Origin: Virgibacillus sp. MSJ-26
GTDB lineage: Bacteria; Bacillota; Bacilli; Bacillales; Amphibacillaceae
Assembly: GCF_018918075.1 (NCBI RefSeq)
Contig: NZ_JAHLPW010000004.1
Coordinates: forward strand, 124,001 to 188,000
DNA: 64,000 nt
Direction: 5' to 3'
Part shown: positions 44,436 through 53,441 of the stretch, piece by piece
How positions within the stretch are numbered: position 1 is the first letter of the stretch
Layout: each line of letters starts with the position of its first letter
Translations under genes and position numbers: made by a program
The notes under the pieces: generated by a model
Told to the model about the DNA's origin: nothing
The model's input: only the letters and a program-made list of their open reading frames with translations
Databases searched by the model: none

Positions 44436-44523
44436 TCTCCTTTGTAAAATAGCATTAAAGCTATTTTAGTAATAACTACGGCTAAAGAAGATTAAGTTCC
44501 GTAGTGCAAGCTTGTTTGCTAGC
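44436..44523 (-). promoter_or_regulatory. Probable preQ1-II riboswitch in the queT leader
   Basis: Read on the minus strand: stem ACTACGG / CCGTAGT (44499-44505 with 44475-44481) encloses a loop with CTTAATCTTCTTT. Then comes TTATTAC, then hairpin AAAATAGC / GCTATTTT (44446-44467), then ACAAAGGAG at the ribosome site. The order, the CTTnnnCTTCTTT loop, the ATTAC linker, the second hairpin and the CAAAGGAG end match the preQ1-II (COG4708 RNA) consensus as I recall it. The loop can pair with the Shine-Dalgarno. An extended -10 TGTTACAAT lies at 44530-44538. Confidence 0.72.
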
Positions 44524-44583
44524 TCACTAATTGTAACATAAATTGACGTACGACTGCTGATAAAAATTACTTTAAAATCACCA

Positions 44584-45339
44584 TTACTTGATTGTCCAGC
44601 CACCGTCAATAGGAATGACAGCACCATGAATGTAACTCGCTGATTCACTCGCAATGAAACATGTCAAATCAGCAACTTCAGCCGGTTCTGCCCAGCGACC
44701 TGCCGGGGTTTCACTTGCCACCCATTTCGCCATATCTCCGTCACCTACAAAATCCTTTTTATTCATCGGTGTTTTTATAGCGCCTGGAGCAATAGCATTA
44801 GCACGAATCCCTTCTCTCGAATAATCCAAATCAAGCTGTTTTGTATAACCAATAATCCCATGTTTAGCTGCCGTATATGCCGCTCCGCCTCCTCCAGCAA
44901 CTAACCCAGCAATCGATGCCATATTCACAATGACACCTGACCTTTGGGCTAACATATGGGGGAGTACAGCGTTCGTAACGAGAAAGACACCTTTTAAATT
45001 CGTGTTAATTATATGGTCCCAAAGTTTCTCATCGGTTTCTAAAGTTTTTTTATAACCGTCGAGAACCCCTGCCGTGTTTACCAAAATATCAATTTGGTTA
45101 AAATGCGACAGCGCCTTCTGAACTGCTGTTTCGATTTCGATGCCAGACGATACACTACCAATGAAGTATGTAAAACGGGGGCCATACCGCTTCTTCAAAG
45201 TCCACAAACCCTCTTCGTTTATATCCAGTGCAAAAACATTCGCACCGTTTTTCAAAAAAGCCTCGGCCTGTGCCTGTCCAATTCCTGAAGCTCCGCCTGT
45301 AATGAAAACAGTTTTTCCTTTATATTCTTCAAACAGCAT
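44584..45339 (-). CDS. Short-chain dehydrogenase/reductase (FabG-like)
   Basis: This 251-residue SDR has the cofactor motif FITGGASGIGQAQ, the NTAG-type strand LVNTAGVL, the catalytic Ser in NMASIAG and YTAAKHG (Tyr and Lys), with PGAIKTPM after the active site. It is an NAD(P)H-dependent oxidoreductase of unknown substrate. The ATG at 45339 has GGAGG 8 bases upstream. It follows the DUF2829 gene by 20 bases and is probably co-transcribed with it. Confidence 0.87.
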   Translation of the reverse strand: MLFEEYKGKTVFITGGASGIGQAQAEAFLKNGANVFALDINEEGLWTLKKRYGPRFTYFIGSVSSGIEIETAVQKALSHFNQIDILVNTAGVLDGYKKTLETDEKLWDHIINTNLKGVFLVTNAVLPHMLAQRSGVIVNMASIAGLVAGGGGAAYTAAKHGIIGYTKQLDLDYSREGIRANAIAPGAIKTPMNKKDFVGDGDMAKWVASETPAGRWAEPAEVADLTCFIASESASYIHGAVIPIDGGWTIK

Positions 45340-45359
45340 CGTGTCATCCTCCAAGATTA

Positions 45360-45581
45360 TTACTCAACAACTTTCCAATCTTCAGCTAAAATATCACATA
45401 CAGTTGGCGTGAACATCGTATATCCTTCACCTCGAACATTAATTAGAAAATAAGGATTCAGAGTTTCACCATCATGCGTACTTTCATCAACAAGTTTCAC
45501 ATACAACTCTGCTCCACCCCAACCTGAACGGATCACTTTTTTTCCTGCTTTTAACTTTGGTAACACATCTTCAAATGTCAT
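45360..45581 (-). CDS. DUF2829 protein, Tad2-like
   Basis: The 73 residues match the DUF2829 family: MTFEDVLPKLKAGKKVIRSG followed by WGG at the start, and CDILAEDWKVVE at the end, equivalent to the TDVLAEDW signature. The family includes Thoeris anti-defence 2 (Tad2), a phage protein that sequesters cyclic ADP-ribose-type signals. This copy is shorter in the middle loop and sits among ordinary genes, upstream of an SDR, with no phage genes in the window. AGAGG precedes the ATG. Anti-Thoeris activity is not shown. Confidence 0.75.
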   Translation of the reverse strand: MTFEDVLPKLKAGKKVIRSGWGGAELYVKLVDESTHDGETLNPYFLINVRGEGYTMFTPTVCDILAEDWKVVE

Positions 45582-45648
45582 AAAACCTCTTCCCTTCCAA
45601 GGATGATAGTATTCTAATTGCAGTATAAAAGATTAACCTTAAGATAGC

Positions 45649-45694
45649 AAAAAGCTGGTATTTTGAACAACAACACGCCATTCAAAATACCAGC
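45649..45694 (-). terminator. Intrinsic terminator of the POT gene
   Basis: GCTGGTATTTTGAA (45654-45667) and TTCAAAATACCAGC (45681-45694) form a 14-bp stem, with T5 on the minus strand. Confidence 0.9.
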
Positions 45695-45702
45695 AAATAT
45701 GA

Positions 45703-47190
45703 TTAATCTATTCCACGCATCAAGCCATGGATTTTTTTAGATAAGAATAAAAGTAAAATACCAATGCCGATTGATACAATCCCAATCACCGTAAAATAGA
45801 TGATTTGTGTATCAACACTATAAAGCTTTACAAGTTGTGCGTTAATGGCTTGTGCTGATGCGTTTGATAGATACCAAACACTCATCGTCTGTGATGCAAA
45901 AGCTGCTGGAGCTAATTTCGTCGTAGCTGATGCTCCAACTGGTGATAAGAATAATTCACCTAATGTTACAAGTAAGAAGCTAAATACAAGCCATATTGGA
46001 CTGATTGCGGATCCACCTGATGCACTAAATGGTATAACCATTAGTAAGAAGGATGCACCTGCTAGGATAACACCGATTGAAAACTTTACCGGTGTGCTTG
46101 GCTGTTTTTTTCCCCATTTCGTCCACATGACAGCAAATAATGGCGCTAAAAACACAATATAAAATGGGTTAATTGACTGGAACCAGCTTGACTTAATAGC
46201 AAAAGATCCAATACTCAATTGCGTCTGTTCATCAGCAATCCGAGCAAAAATGGTTGATCCTTGCTCTTGAATAGACCAAAAGGCAATTGCTGTAATGAAT
46301 AAAGGAATATATGCAAGAAGTCGTGACTTTTCCACTTTCGTCGTTTTCTTACTGTTATACATAACAAGGAAGTAAATCGTTGGGATGACAATACCTAGAA
46401 TACTAACGACAAAAGTAAACCTGTTAATGGTAAGGAGTCCGGTTGCAATAGAATAAACTAATATAACAGCTAGGATAATGGCGCCAATGCTAAAGCCTTT
46501 AATAATTTTAGTCTTTTCTTCTTTACCAATTGGATTCGGCACGTATCGTCCAGCTTGTCCCAAAGTTTTTTTAGAAGTAATGATATACCAGATTAGTCCG
46601 ATAAACATTCCAATGGCGGCAATGGAAAATCCCAAATGAAAATTATAAGTTTGTCCAATTGTTCCGACAACTAAAGGTGCAATCAAGGCTCCCGCGTTTG
46701 CTCCAGTATAAAAGATACTAAAACCAGCGTCACGCCGGTAATCTTCTTTCGTATATAAATCTCCAACAATACTTGATAAATTCGGTTTTAATATACCTGA
46801 GCCGAGAATAATCAAGGCCATGGATATGAAAAGTGCTGGCACACTTCCAGGGAATGATAGTGCTACGTGACCAAGTGCGATGAGCACACCGCCCATAATA
46901 ATCGTTGAACGACTTCCGAGAATTCTATCAGCAAGCCATCCTCCAGCAATCGTAGACATATAGACAAGCGATCCGTAGATTGACATAATTGACGTGGCCG
47001 TAGCTTTATCAAGTCCTAAACCACCTTTTGTCGTCTCATAATAGATATAATATAAAAGCACGGCACGCATACCATAATAGGAAAATCGTTCCCAGAACTC
47101 AATCGAGAATAACGTTGCAAGGCCTTTTGGATGGCCAAAAAATCCCTTCTGGGGAATCGTTTTTATAATTGATTCTTTATCCGTCTCCAT
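45703..47190 (-). CDS. Proton-dependent oligopeptide transporter (POT/PTR)
   Basis: This 495-residue POT-family carrier has about 14 membrane segments. The proton-coupling motif ExxERFxYYG is present as EFWERFSYYG, and the PTR signature region reads FSIFYTGANAGALIAPLV. It imports di- and tripeptides, similar to lactococcal DtpT. AGAGG precedes the ATG. It is monocistronic, ended by a 14-bp stem terminator. Confidence 0.9.
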   Translation of the reverse strand: METDKESIIKTIPQKGFFGHPKGLATLFSIEFWERFSYYGMRAVLLYYIYYETTKGGLGLDKATATSIMSIYGSLVYMSTIAGGWLADRILGSRSTIIMGGVLIALGHVALSFPGSVPALFISMALIILGSGILKPNLSSIVGDLYTKEDYRRDAGFSIFYTGANAGALIAPLVVGTIGQTYNFHLGFSIAAIGMFIGLIWYIITSKKTLGQAGRYVPNPIGKEEKTKIIKGFSIGAIILAVILVYSIATGLLTINRFTFVVSILGIVIPTIYFLVMYNSKKTTKVEKSRLLAYIPLFITAIAFWSIQEQGSTIFARIADEQTQLSIGSFAIKSSWFQSINPFYIVFLAPLFAVMWTKWGKKQPSTPVKFSIGVILAGASFLLMVIPFSASGGSAISPIWLVFSFLLVTLGELFLSPVGASATTKLAPAAFASQTMSVWYLSNASAQAINAQLVKLYSVDTQIIYFTVIGIVSIGIGILLLFLSKKIHGLMRGID

Positions 47191-47371
47191 TAAATTACCT
47201 CTTTTCTGTCAATTTCATGTTGTTTAAGGGCTTTAGGTATATATATGTCCATTTTTTAGTGGATTACTCTAGTATGCGCCTCTAAAATCCAAATTTCAAG
47301 GGTTTATAAAATAGTTTTTATTGCAAAATAATAATGAAAAATCCCATTTAATTGTAAATAATAAACAGAAA

Positions 47372-47407
47372 AACTGCCTATCTTTTAAGAAGCGATAAGC
47401 AGTTAAA
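47372..47407 (-). terminator. Second terminator-like hairpin
   Basis: AACTGCCTATC pairs (one G-U) with GATAAGCAGTT around an 11-base loop, and the minus strand continues into TTTTT. No gene ends directly before it, so it either backs up the RDD terminator or ends a small RNA. Confidence 0.55.
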
Positions 47408-47514
47408 TTTGTGCTAATCAGTTAATTGTTGTTGAATCGCGAACTCTTTATAATTCTTATTTTAATACTTTACTTTATACTTTATACTTTATTTATGTAT
47501 GAATTACGCGTATA

Positions 47515-47564
47515 AAAAACAAAAATCCAAACAATGTTTAAAAAGTAAACCATTGTTTGGATTT
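47515..47564 (-). terminator. Intrinsic terminator of the seven-gene operon
   Basis: AAATCCAAACAATG (47523-47536) and CATTGTTTGGATTT (47551-47564) form a perfect 14-bp stem; the minus strand continues into T5GT6. Confidence 0.9.
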
Positions 47565-47584
47565 AAGTGATAACTTTTCATACT

Positions 47585-48379
47585 CTACAGATCAAATTCC
47601 CACTCGTCTTTCATTTTTAAATATAGGATCAATAATATATTCTCTAATTCTCGTTCTGATCTCGTCCCTATGCTAAGGCCAACTTTCGGAAATAAAATAG
47701 CAGCCATTTCTCTTGTGAGCTGGCTCTGGCGGTCTTCTGGCATTTCCAAAAGTTTATAGCTATAAGTCTTTAATAAATCGTATTCTTTTTTACCAAATGA
47801 GTTCATAGTCCATTCGTCGAGATGAATGCTGTCCATATCCAATTGACGTCGCTCAATTTCTTTTACCAGTGGCGACTTCTTTTGCCTTTTCGCTTTCCCT
47901 TCATGGATAACAATCGTTCCTGCAGCCATATCTCCGAGTCGCTTATGTTTAGAATTTAAAAACACTAACAACATACCAAGAAAATAACTTGCGGGTAACA
48001 TGTCAATCACCCGGAGCAAGTTCCTAATGATTGCTGACAGAATAGTAATACTGTGACCGTTTTCTTGAATCACACGAATGCCGATAATGTTCTTACCAAT
48101 CGTTTTTCCATTGAAAAAGTACTCACTGACCAAAAAATACCCAAAGTTTATTGCAAATAGAGCTAACAGCCAAATCGCAGCAAACCATCCTGCACTATCG
48201 CCCACCATTAATAAATTCGATTCCATCATAAATACTAATCCGAAAATTAAACCCATATTTACAATGGTCAAAAGAATTTGATCAATAATCATGGCCGCGG
48301 CTCTTGATCCCAGACCGGCAAGTCTGAATTGAAGGGAAACGAATTCAGGTGTTTTTATTTGTATTTGATCTTGTGTCAT
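47585..48379 (-). CDS. RDD-family membrane protein
   Basis: This 264-residue protein has an RDD domain: GLGSRAAAMIIDQILLTIVN (the R-D pair), FFNGKTIGKNIIGIRVI and KHKRLGDMAAGTIVI. Three to four helices are followed by a soluble helical tail of about 100 residues. It is the last gene of the seven-gene operon and lies 12 bases after the SpoIIM-like gene. RDD proteins often carry ion- or solute-linked roles; here the function is unknown. GGAGGGG precedes the ATG. Confidence 0.83.
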   Translation of the reverse strand: MTQDQIQIKTPEFVSLQFRLAGLGSRAAAMIIDQILLTIVNMGLIFGLVFMMESNLLMVGDSAGWFAAIWLLALFAINFGYFLVSEYFFNGKTIGKNIIGIRVIQENGHSITILSAIIRNLLRVIDMLPASYFLGMLLVFLNSKHKRLGDMAAGTIVIHEGKAKRQKKSPLVKEIERRQLDMDSIHLDEWTMNSFGKKEYDLLKTYSYKLLEMPEDRQSQLTREMAAILFPKVGLSIGTRSERELENILLILYLKMKDEWEFDL

Positions 48380-48391
48380 ATCTTTCCCCTC

Positions 48392-49363
48392 CTAACTTTC
48401 AACTGTATCTCTTTTATCCAATAATAATTTTCCACTTATCATATATAATACCAGCGCGAGGACTGTTACCCCCGCCACTATATACTTCACTTCGAGTGAA
48501 AGCTGAGATGGCGTAATAAATCCTTCAATCACACCGGCCACAATGAATAAGGGAATCGTTCCGAGAAAAAGTTGTACCGAGCGTTTTGCATTTTCCTTTA
48601 ATTGAAATCCCCGCGAGAACGAACCGGGAACGAATAATTTGTAGCCCATTAAAAGTCCCGCACCACCTGCTATAAAAATGGCTGTAAGCTCAATCATTCC
48701 GTGTGGCACAATGTAAGCCCAAAATTCATAACTCATTCCAGCATGCCAATAAACCGCAGCGATACCGCCGACTATTAATCCATTATAGACAAGAACATAA
48801 ACTGTTAGTAATCCAAACGTAATCCCACTGGCAAATGCTAATATAGCCACTTGAATATTATTGGTCATTATTTCAGCTGACATTAACGAAGAATCAATCA
48901 CATCATGCCCTTCCCCGAGGCGCTCCGGATCAATGCCAGCAGACATTTCATCCGGCATAATGGAATAAAAGTGAAGTGGATCATTCACAATCGATAAAAA
49001 GCTGGCTAATCCGCCGAGTAAAAATAACAGCATAGCGATAACGATAAATTTCCATTGTTCAAGTAACAGGCCGATAAATTTTGTACTGAAAAAGTAGCGA
49101 ATTTGCTGAAAGCTAGAGACCTGACTTTTATATAATAAATTATGCGATTTTGATACGAGCCCATTTAAATATTCAGTGACCTCTTCACCTGGGTAATAGG
49201 TCTGGCTATAGGATAAATGCTGCGCCGCTCTCTGATAGAGCTGTTGAAAAGTAGTCACATCTGCCCCAGTTACCTTTCTTCCTTTCTTCTCTAGATGCAC
49301 TGTATATTGTTCTAATTGTTTCCATTCATCCCTATGACGCCTCACAAATTGCCTGATGTTCAT
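48392..49363 (-). CDS. SpoIIM-family (DUF95) membrane protein
   Basis: A basic helical N-terminal region of about 75 residues is followed by five to six membrane segments of the SpoIIM/DUF95 family (FASGITFGLLTVYVLVYNG, WAYIVPHGMIELTAIFIAGG). SpoIIM itself acts in forespore engulfment, but this paralogue type is linked to MoxR/DUF58 operons. The ATG at 49363 follows GGGTGAG; an ATG at 49375 has a poorer site. Confidence 0.8.
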   Translation of the reverse strand: MNIRQFVRRHRDEWKQLEQYTVHLEKKGRKVTGADVTTFQQLYQRAAQHLSYSQTYYPGEEVTEYLNGLVSKSHNLLYKSQVSSFQQIRYFFSTKFIGLLLEQWKFIVIAMLLFLLGGLASFLSIVNDPLHFYSIMPDEMSAGIDPERLGEGHDVIDSSLMSAEIMTNNIQVAILAFASGITFGLLTVYVLVYNGLIVGGIAAVYWHAGMSYEFWAYIVPHGMIELTAIFIAGGAGLLMGYKLFVPGSFSRGFQLKENAKRSVQLFLGTIPLFIVAGVIEGFITPSQLSLEVKYIVAGVTVLALVLYMISGKLLLDKRDTVES

Positions 49364-49390
49364 TTTCTCACCCATCCTACTTAAAGAGCC

Positions 49391-50692
49391 TTACAGTAAT
49401 CCTTGATTCATCCAATGGATAACTCGGGACACTGCTATGGTTGCTAACTTGTCTTCTTTTGCTTCAATCATAATTAATCCTTGCGCTTGCCACTTGGCTT
49501 TCCTACGCTTTTTGATTTGAATCTGTTGTTGGGCAATTGATTTACTCATTGCCAATTGAACATTCTCCGGTTTGACGTTCGTTTCTTTAATCAGTTCCTC
49601 ATCTTCAATGCCAATCATTAGAAATAAATGTTTTTGTCTCAAGCGTTTTATATAATGCAGTGTGCTTTCTTCATGTAGAAAGGTTTGAATATCACTAAAC
49701 AATAAAATAAGACTTCTCTTTTTCTGGACGGTCTGTAAATATCCCATCACACCTGCATAATTTGATTCCTTTGCATCAGCCTGTAAGTGATAAACAGACT
49801 GGAGAATCCTTTGCAAATGATCCATCCCTTTTTCTGGTGGAACATAGACTTTAATATCACTTGAAAATGCTAAGACACCGACATAATCACCATTTTTAAG
49901 TGCTGCTGCAGCCACTGTAATTGATGCTTCGATTGTTTTTTCAAGGCGACTACCTTCATCAAGCTCGACTCCCATCATGCGTCCGCAATCAATCAGTATC
50001 GTGATATGTTTTCCGTGTTCAGGCTCATATTGGTTCGTCATCACTTCTTGAAGTTTTGCTGTTTGGCGCCAGTTGATCATTCGTGGGTCATCCCCGACGA
50101 CGTAATTTCTAATCTGGGCAAATTCACCCGTGCCGCTTTGATGTTTACGAATTTTCATTCCTTCATCTAGTAAAAAAGCTTGCGCATCCTTCAAATACTG
50201 CCGTGTCTCTGTTAAGTCGGGAATCACTTTAATCGTCTCATTCGTATGTGTAGCCATTTGTCTTTCCCAAAGACCTAATTTACTTGCATAGCGAATATAA
50301 ATTTTTTTAAGGTCGTATTTTCCTCTAATCGGGGCAGTGGTATGATAAATAACCTTGCTTGTCGACTCTGCTTCTGCTGCTCCGTATACTGGAAATGTAT
50401 TTGTAAAGGTTTGCGGCAAGTCATCAATCACCCGGAATGTACAAGGGTAGACCGAGCGATTATTCAATTTAATAGTTACCTCGTACTCAAGACCACGTTC
50501 CAGTTCATCATCAATATGTCGTGAAACATTGATATCTTTTCGCTTTGGTGTAAATAATAAATCTAAGAAGCTCGCTAAAATAAATAGCACATTCACTGAA
50601 ATAAGATAGACCCACGATATGTCTGTGAATGACAAAGCTATTAAACCTAACGATAAAAGTGAATAAATAATTAGCAGTTTACGAGACGGCAA
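49391..50692 (-). CDS. DUF58 domain protein (YeaD-like)
   Basis: Two N-terminal membrane helices are followed by a soluble DUF58 domain with the signature GDDPRMINWRQTAK and a vWA-like fold (LIDCGRMMG) without a full metal site. DUF58 proteins partner MoxR ATPases. TTG at 50692, after AGGGGG, begins a protein of about 433 residues just past the moxR stop; a longer frame from 50749 overlaps moxR by 50 bases. The short spacing makes the start uncertain. Confidence 0.82.
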   Translation of the reverse strand: MPSRKLLIIYSLLSLGLIALSFTDISWVYLISVNVLFILASFLDLLFTPKRKDINVSRHIDDELERGLEYEVTIKLNNRSVYPCTFRVIDDLPQTFTNTFPVYGAAEAESTSKVIYHTTAPIRGKYDLKKIYIRYASKLGLWERQMATHTNETIKVIPDLTETRQYLKDAQAFLLDEGMKIRKHQSGTGEFAQIRNYVVGDDPRMINWRQTAKLQEVMTNQYEPEHGKHITILIDCGRMMGVELDEGSRLEKTIEASITVAAAALKNGDYVGVLAFSSDIKVYVPPEKGMDHLQRILQSVYHLQADAKESNYAGVMGYLQTVQKKRSLILLFSDIQTFLHEESTLHYIKRLRQKHLFLMIGIEDEELIKETNVKPENVQLAMSKSIAQQQIQIKKRRKAKWQAQGLIMIEAKEDKLATIAVSRVIHWMNQGLL

Positions 50693-50699
50693 AATCCCC

Positions 50700-51629
50700 C
50701 TATCTAGGAACAGGAATCGCGCCCACAAGTTCTTCAATGATTTGGTCAAGGCTGACTCCCTCCAGTTCCATTTGAGGAGAAATTTGAATACGATGTCTGA
50801 GCGCTGGTTTAGCGACTATTTTCACATCATCTGGTGTCACGTAATCTCGATCTGATAAATACGCCCAAGCTTTAGACGCTTTAGCAATAGAAATTGCTGC
50901 TCTCGTACTTGCTCCAAATCGAATCGACTCTGTTTCCCGTGTTCGTCTCACCATTTGCATGATATACGCAAGAACATCTTCATTAACTGTGACAGCTTCC
51001 ACTTCTTTTTGAATTGCCTTGAACGATTCAACGTCAAGAATAGCGTCAATCGCCTCATCTTCATAACGATGGTCAATGACCTGCTTTAATACTTTTGTTT
51101 CTTCCTCAAGTTCCGGAAAATCAATGGTTAATTTAAATAGAAAACGATCCTGTTGCGCTTCTGGAAGGGGATAGGTTCCTTCAAACTCAATCGGATTTTG
51201 AGTTGCCACAACGAAAAATACATCTGGAAGGGGATAAGTTTCCCCCTGAATCGTAACTTGCTTCTCCTCCATCGCCTCTAACAATGCTGCCTGCGTCTTT
51301 GCCGGTGTCCGGTTAATTTCATCAGCCAGCACAATATTAGAGAATATCGGCCCTTTTATTGTTTGAAACGTGTTTTCACTCATATTAAAAATAGCACTCC
51401 CAGTAATATCAGATGGCAGCAAATCTGGGGTGAACTGGATTCTTTTAAAGTCTCCACCAATTAAATTGGAGAGCGTGCGCACCATTTGAGTTTTCCCAGT
51501 TCCTGGAACTCCCTCAATTAGAACATGACCACCTGATAAAATGGCTGATAAAAGTAATCTTAAATTTTTGGACTGCCCGAGAATCCGCTCTTCATAGGCA
51601 TTAATTAAAGGTTGTAACTGATGATTCAT
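50700..51629 (-). CDS. MoxR-family AAA+ ATPase (YeaC-like)
   Basis: This 309-residue ATPase has the Walker A motif GVPGTGKTQM, Walker B VLADEINR, sensor VATQNPIEFEGTYPLPEAQ and arginine-finger region PEAQQDRF. MoxR proteins act as chaperones for vWA-domain partners, here most likely the DUF58 protein encoded next. The ATG overlaps the DUF4350 stop (ATGA). Confidence 0.92.
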   Translation of the reverse strand: MNHQLQPLINAYEERILGQSKNLRLLLSAILSGGHVLIEGVPGTGKTQMVRTLSNLIGGDFKRIQFTPDLLPSDITGSAIFNMSENTFQTIKGPIFSNIVLADEINRTPAKTQAALLEAMEEKQVTIQGETYPLPDVFFVVATQNPIEFEGTYPLPEAQQDRFLFKLTIDFPELEEETKVLKQVIDHRYEDEAIDAILDVESFKAIQKEVEAVTVNEDVLAYIMQMVRRTRETESIRFGASTRAAISIAKASKAWAYLSDRDYVTPDDVKIVAKPALRHRIQISPQMELEGVSLDQIIEELVGAIPVPR

Positions 51630-52762
51630 TCTTCTTCCACCTCTCGCTTTAGCCGATCAATCTTTTTAGACCAAGCTAAGTATTCCTGTTTATTGACAGA
51701 TTGTTTATTTAATAGATTTGGTAACTCCTTAGTAAAGGATTGGACATCTTCTTTTGGTATCTGGATATCTTTTCCGATAATGAGGTCCCCACATTCCTGC
51801 CAACGTCTTTGATAAGAGATTCCCCATTTTTCTTGCATGAGTAACTTTAAATAATCTGCTTGGATCACAAGTGAATCCTGATACAGACGGCCACGTTGAT
51901 ACCAGGCTGCTAAAGCGGATGTCCGTTCATTACTAAAGCGCACGGCTGCTTCTCTTGGCTGACGTAACGGTCCAAATCGTTTTCCCTGATGCCAAAGCCA
52001 AAGAATGGTTAATAACATAAGTTGTAATGTAAGTACAAGTAGCCATTTAGGATACAGGTTCACTACAGTGGGGGCTTCACCAGAACCATGAATGAATTCA
52101 TCAACGAGAATTTGACTGTAAGCATTATCTGATTCCATAAGACTAAATACAAGATCAATATGATTATGATCAGTTATGTACTCATTCGCTAACCAATCTG
52201 GTGAGTTGACCACAATTAACTCTCCGTCACCAAAGGAACGTTTTAAAGCAATAACACCCATATCATCTTCCAGCAAAACGTCGTCATCATCATCTTCCAA
52301 TATTCTTGTGTCTGATGGAACAAACGCCTTAAATTCTTCATTTAAATTATTACTAACAGTGATCGCTTCTTCACCTGGTAAAACTGGATCGGCCTTTAGA
52401 TGAAACATCCCATCAGGATTATTTTTAAAAAGTAAAATAGTATTTCCAGCTTCCATATAGCTAATATACTCATTCATCTGCTTACTATCCGGAACAAAAA
52501 AAGGCTCAATCATCAGTAAGAGATGATTTTCTTTTTTATCTGGAAGAAAGTCAGGGTCATTTTCCCATCGCTCGATTGAGTCACTATTATTGTCCATATA
52601 TGTATAGAATGCCTTCGTCCCTGTAGGCGCAGGCGACTCGGAAACATAGCCAGGATAGTCTTTGGGTTGATTTGACGACAATAAATAACTCAATACAATA
52701 AATATGAGTAAGGCGCCACCTAGCCATAACCATGATTTTTTATTTGACTGTGATGTTTGCAA
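51626..52762 (-). CDS. DUF4350 domain membrane protein
   Basis: The protein has 378 residues. An N-terminal helix (WLWLGGALLIFIVLSYLL) precedes an extracellular DUF4350 (GATase-like) domain (YPGYVSESPAPTGTKAFYTY, GELIVVNSPDWLANEYI), then a second helix near residue 245 and a cytoplasmic tail. DUF4350 proteins occur with MoxR, DUF58 and DUF4129 proteins. The start is TTG; AAGGAGG lies about 12 bases upstream. Confidence 0.8.
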   Translation of the reverse strand: MQTSQSNKKSWLWLGGALLIFIVLSYLLSSNQPKDYPGYVSESPAPTGTKAFYTYMDNNSDSIERWENDPDFLPDKKENHLLLMIEPFFVPDSKQMNEYISYMEAGNTILLFKNNPDGMFHLKADPVLPGEEAITVSNNLNEEFKAFVPSDTRILEDDDDDVLLEDDMGVIALKRSFGDGELIVVNSPDWLANEYITDHNHIDLVFSLMESDNAYSQILVDEFIHGSGEAPTVVNLYPKWLLVLTLQLMLLTILWLWHQGKRFGPLRQPREAAVRFSNERTSALAAWYQRGRLYQDSLVIQADYLKLLMQEKWGISYQRRWQECGDLIIGKDIQIPKEDVQSFTKELPNLLNKQSVNKQEYLAWSKKIDRLKREVEEE

Positions 52763-52780
52763 TTTGTTTCCAAGCCTCCT

Positions 52781-53428
52781 TTATACTTCTTGTATACTAC
52801 GATTCGTTGGGACTTCTAGCCACTTCTGCACCTTTTTTTCATAACTTAAATATTCTTCATGCTTGATCATACGCTTGCCGTAAAATGCTTCATCAAAGAT
52901 ACGGGCAAGTTCATAGAAGGCCTCCGCTTTTTGTTTATCTTCCCGCTTTAGTTCATTAACGTAATCCCAATTTGTTTTCCAGACATGTGCCTCAAGCCAT
53001 TTTCTTTCATGAAAATAGAGCAATAATGCCAAGAATTGATGACGCGTTGCAAGCGAATAATTTTCTTCTCGCTCTTGTCTTTTTGCCTCTTTCAAATGTT
53101 CAGTCACCGACCACTCCATCTCATCAACTGATTGAAGCGGCTGATGTGTATTGAATGTACGCTTTCTTTTAACCGAACGGAAAATTAAGAATCCAACTAA
53201 ACAAGCGAGCAACACAGCGACACCAATGATGATAACGAGCACAGTATCAGCAAAATCACTTGATGGATTGATACCTGAAAATAAATCAGATAACAATTCG
53301 CCAAACCATTGTTTGAGCTTATCCCACCCTACTTGAATAAAATTTCGTTGATCTTCATAGTAGGCTTGATATTCTTTCTGATTTAAAATTTTCTCTAATT
53401 CTTCTCGTGCCTTATCAGGGCTCTGCAT
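52781..53428 (-). CDS. DUF4129 domain membrane protein
   Basis: This 215-residue protein has one central membrane helix (TVLVIIIGVAVLLACLVGFL) and a C-terminal DUF4129 domain (YSLATRHQFLALLLYFHERK, TNWDYVNEL), the region normally fused to or next to transglutaminase-like proteins. The ATG at 53428 has GGGTGA upstream. The frame reads 12 codons into the previous gene, whose stop is at 53442. Confidence 0.8.
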   Translation of the reverse strand: MQSPDKAREELEKILNQKEYQAYYEDQRNFIQVGWDKLKQWFGELLSDLFSGINPSSDFADTVLVIIIGVAVLLACLVGFLIFRSVKRKRTFNTHQPLQSVDEMEWSVTEHLKEAKRQEREENYSLATRHQFLALLLYFHERKWLEAHVWKTNWDYVNELKREDKQKAEAFYELARIFDEAFYGKRMIKHEEYLSYEKKVQKWLEVPTNRSIQEV

Positions 53429-53441
53429 TCCTATCACCCAA

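Larger units (their letters stand above)
47191..47584. other. Gap with two stacked minus-strand terminators
   Basis: It holds the terminator of the RDD gene (47515-47564), a second terminator-like hairpin (47372-47407), and an AT-rich stretch with ACTTTATACTTTATACTTTA (three near-copies of a 7-base unit) near 47470-47492. No ORF is supported. Confidence 0.5.

Noticed and set aside
44475-44505. preQ1-I (type I) riboswitch
   Set aside because: The loop is too long and the A-rich tail is absent; the order of elements fits preQ1-II instead.
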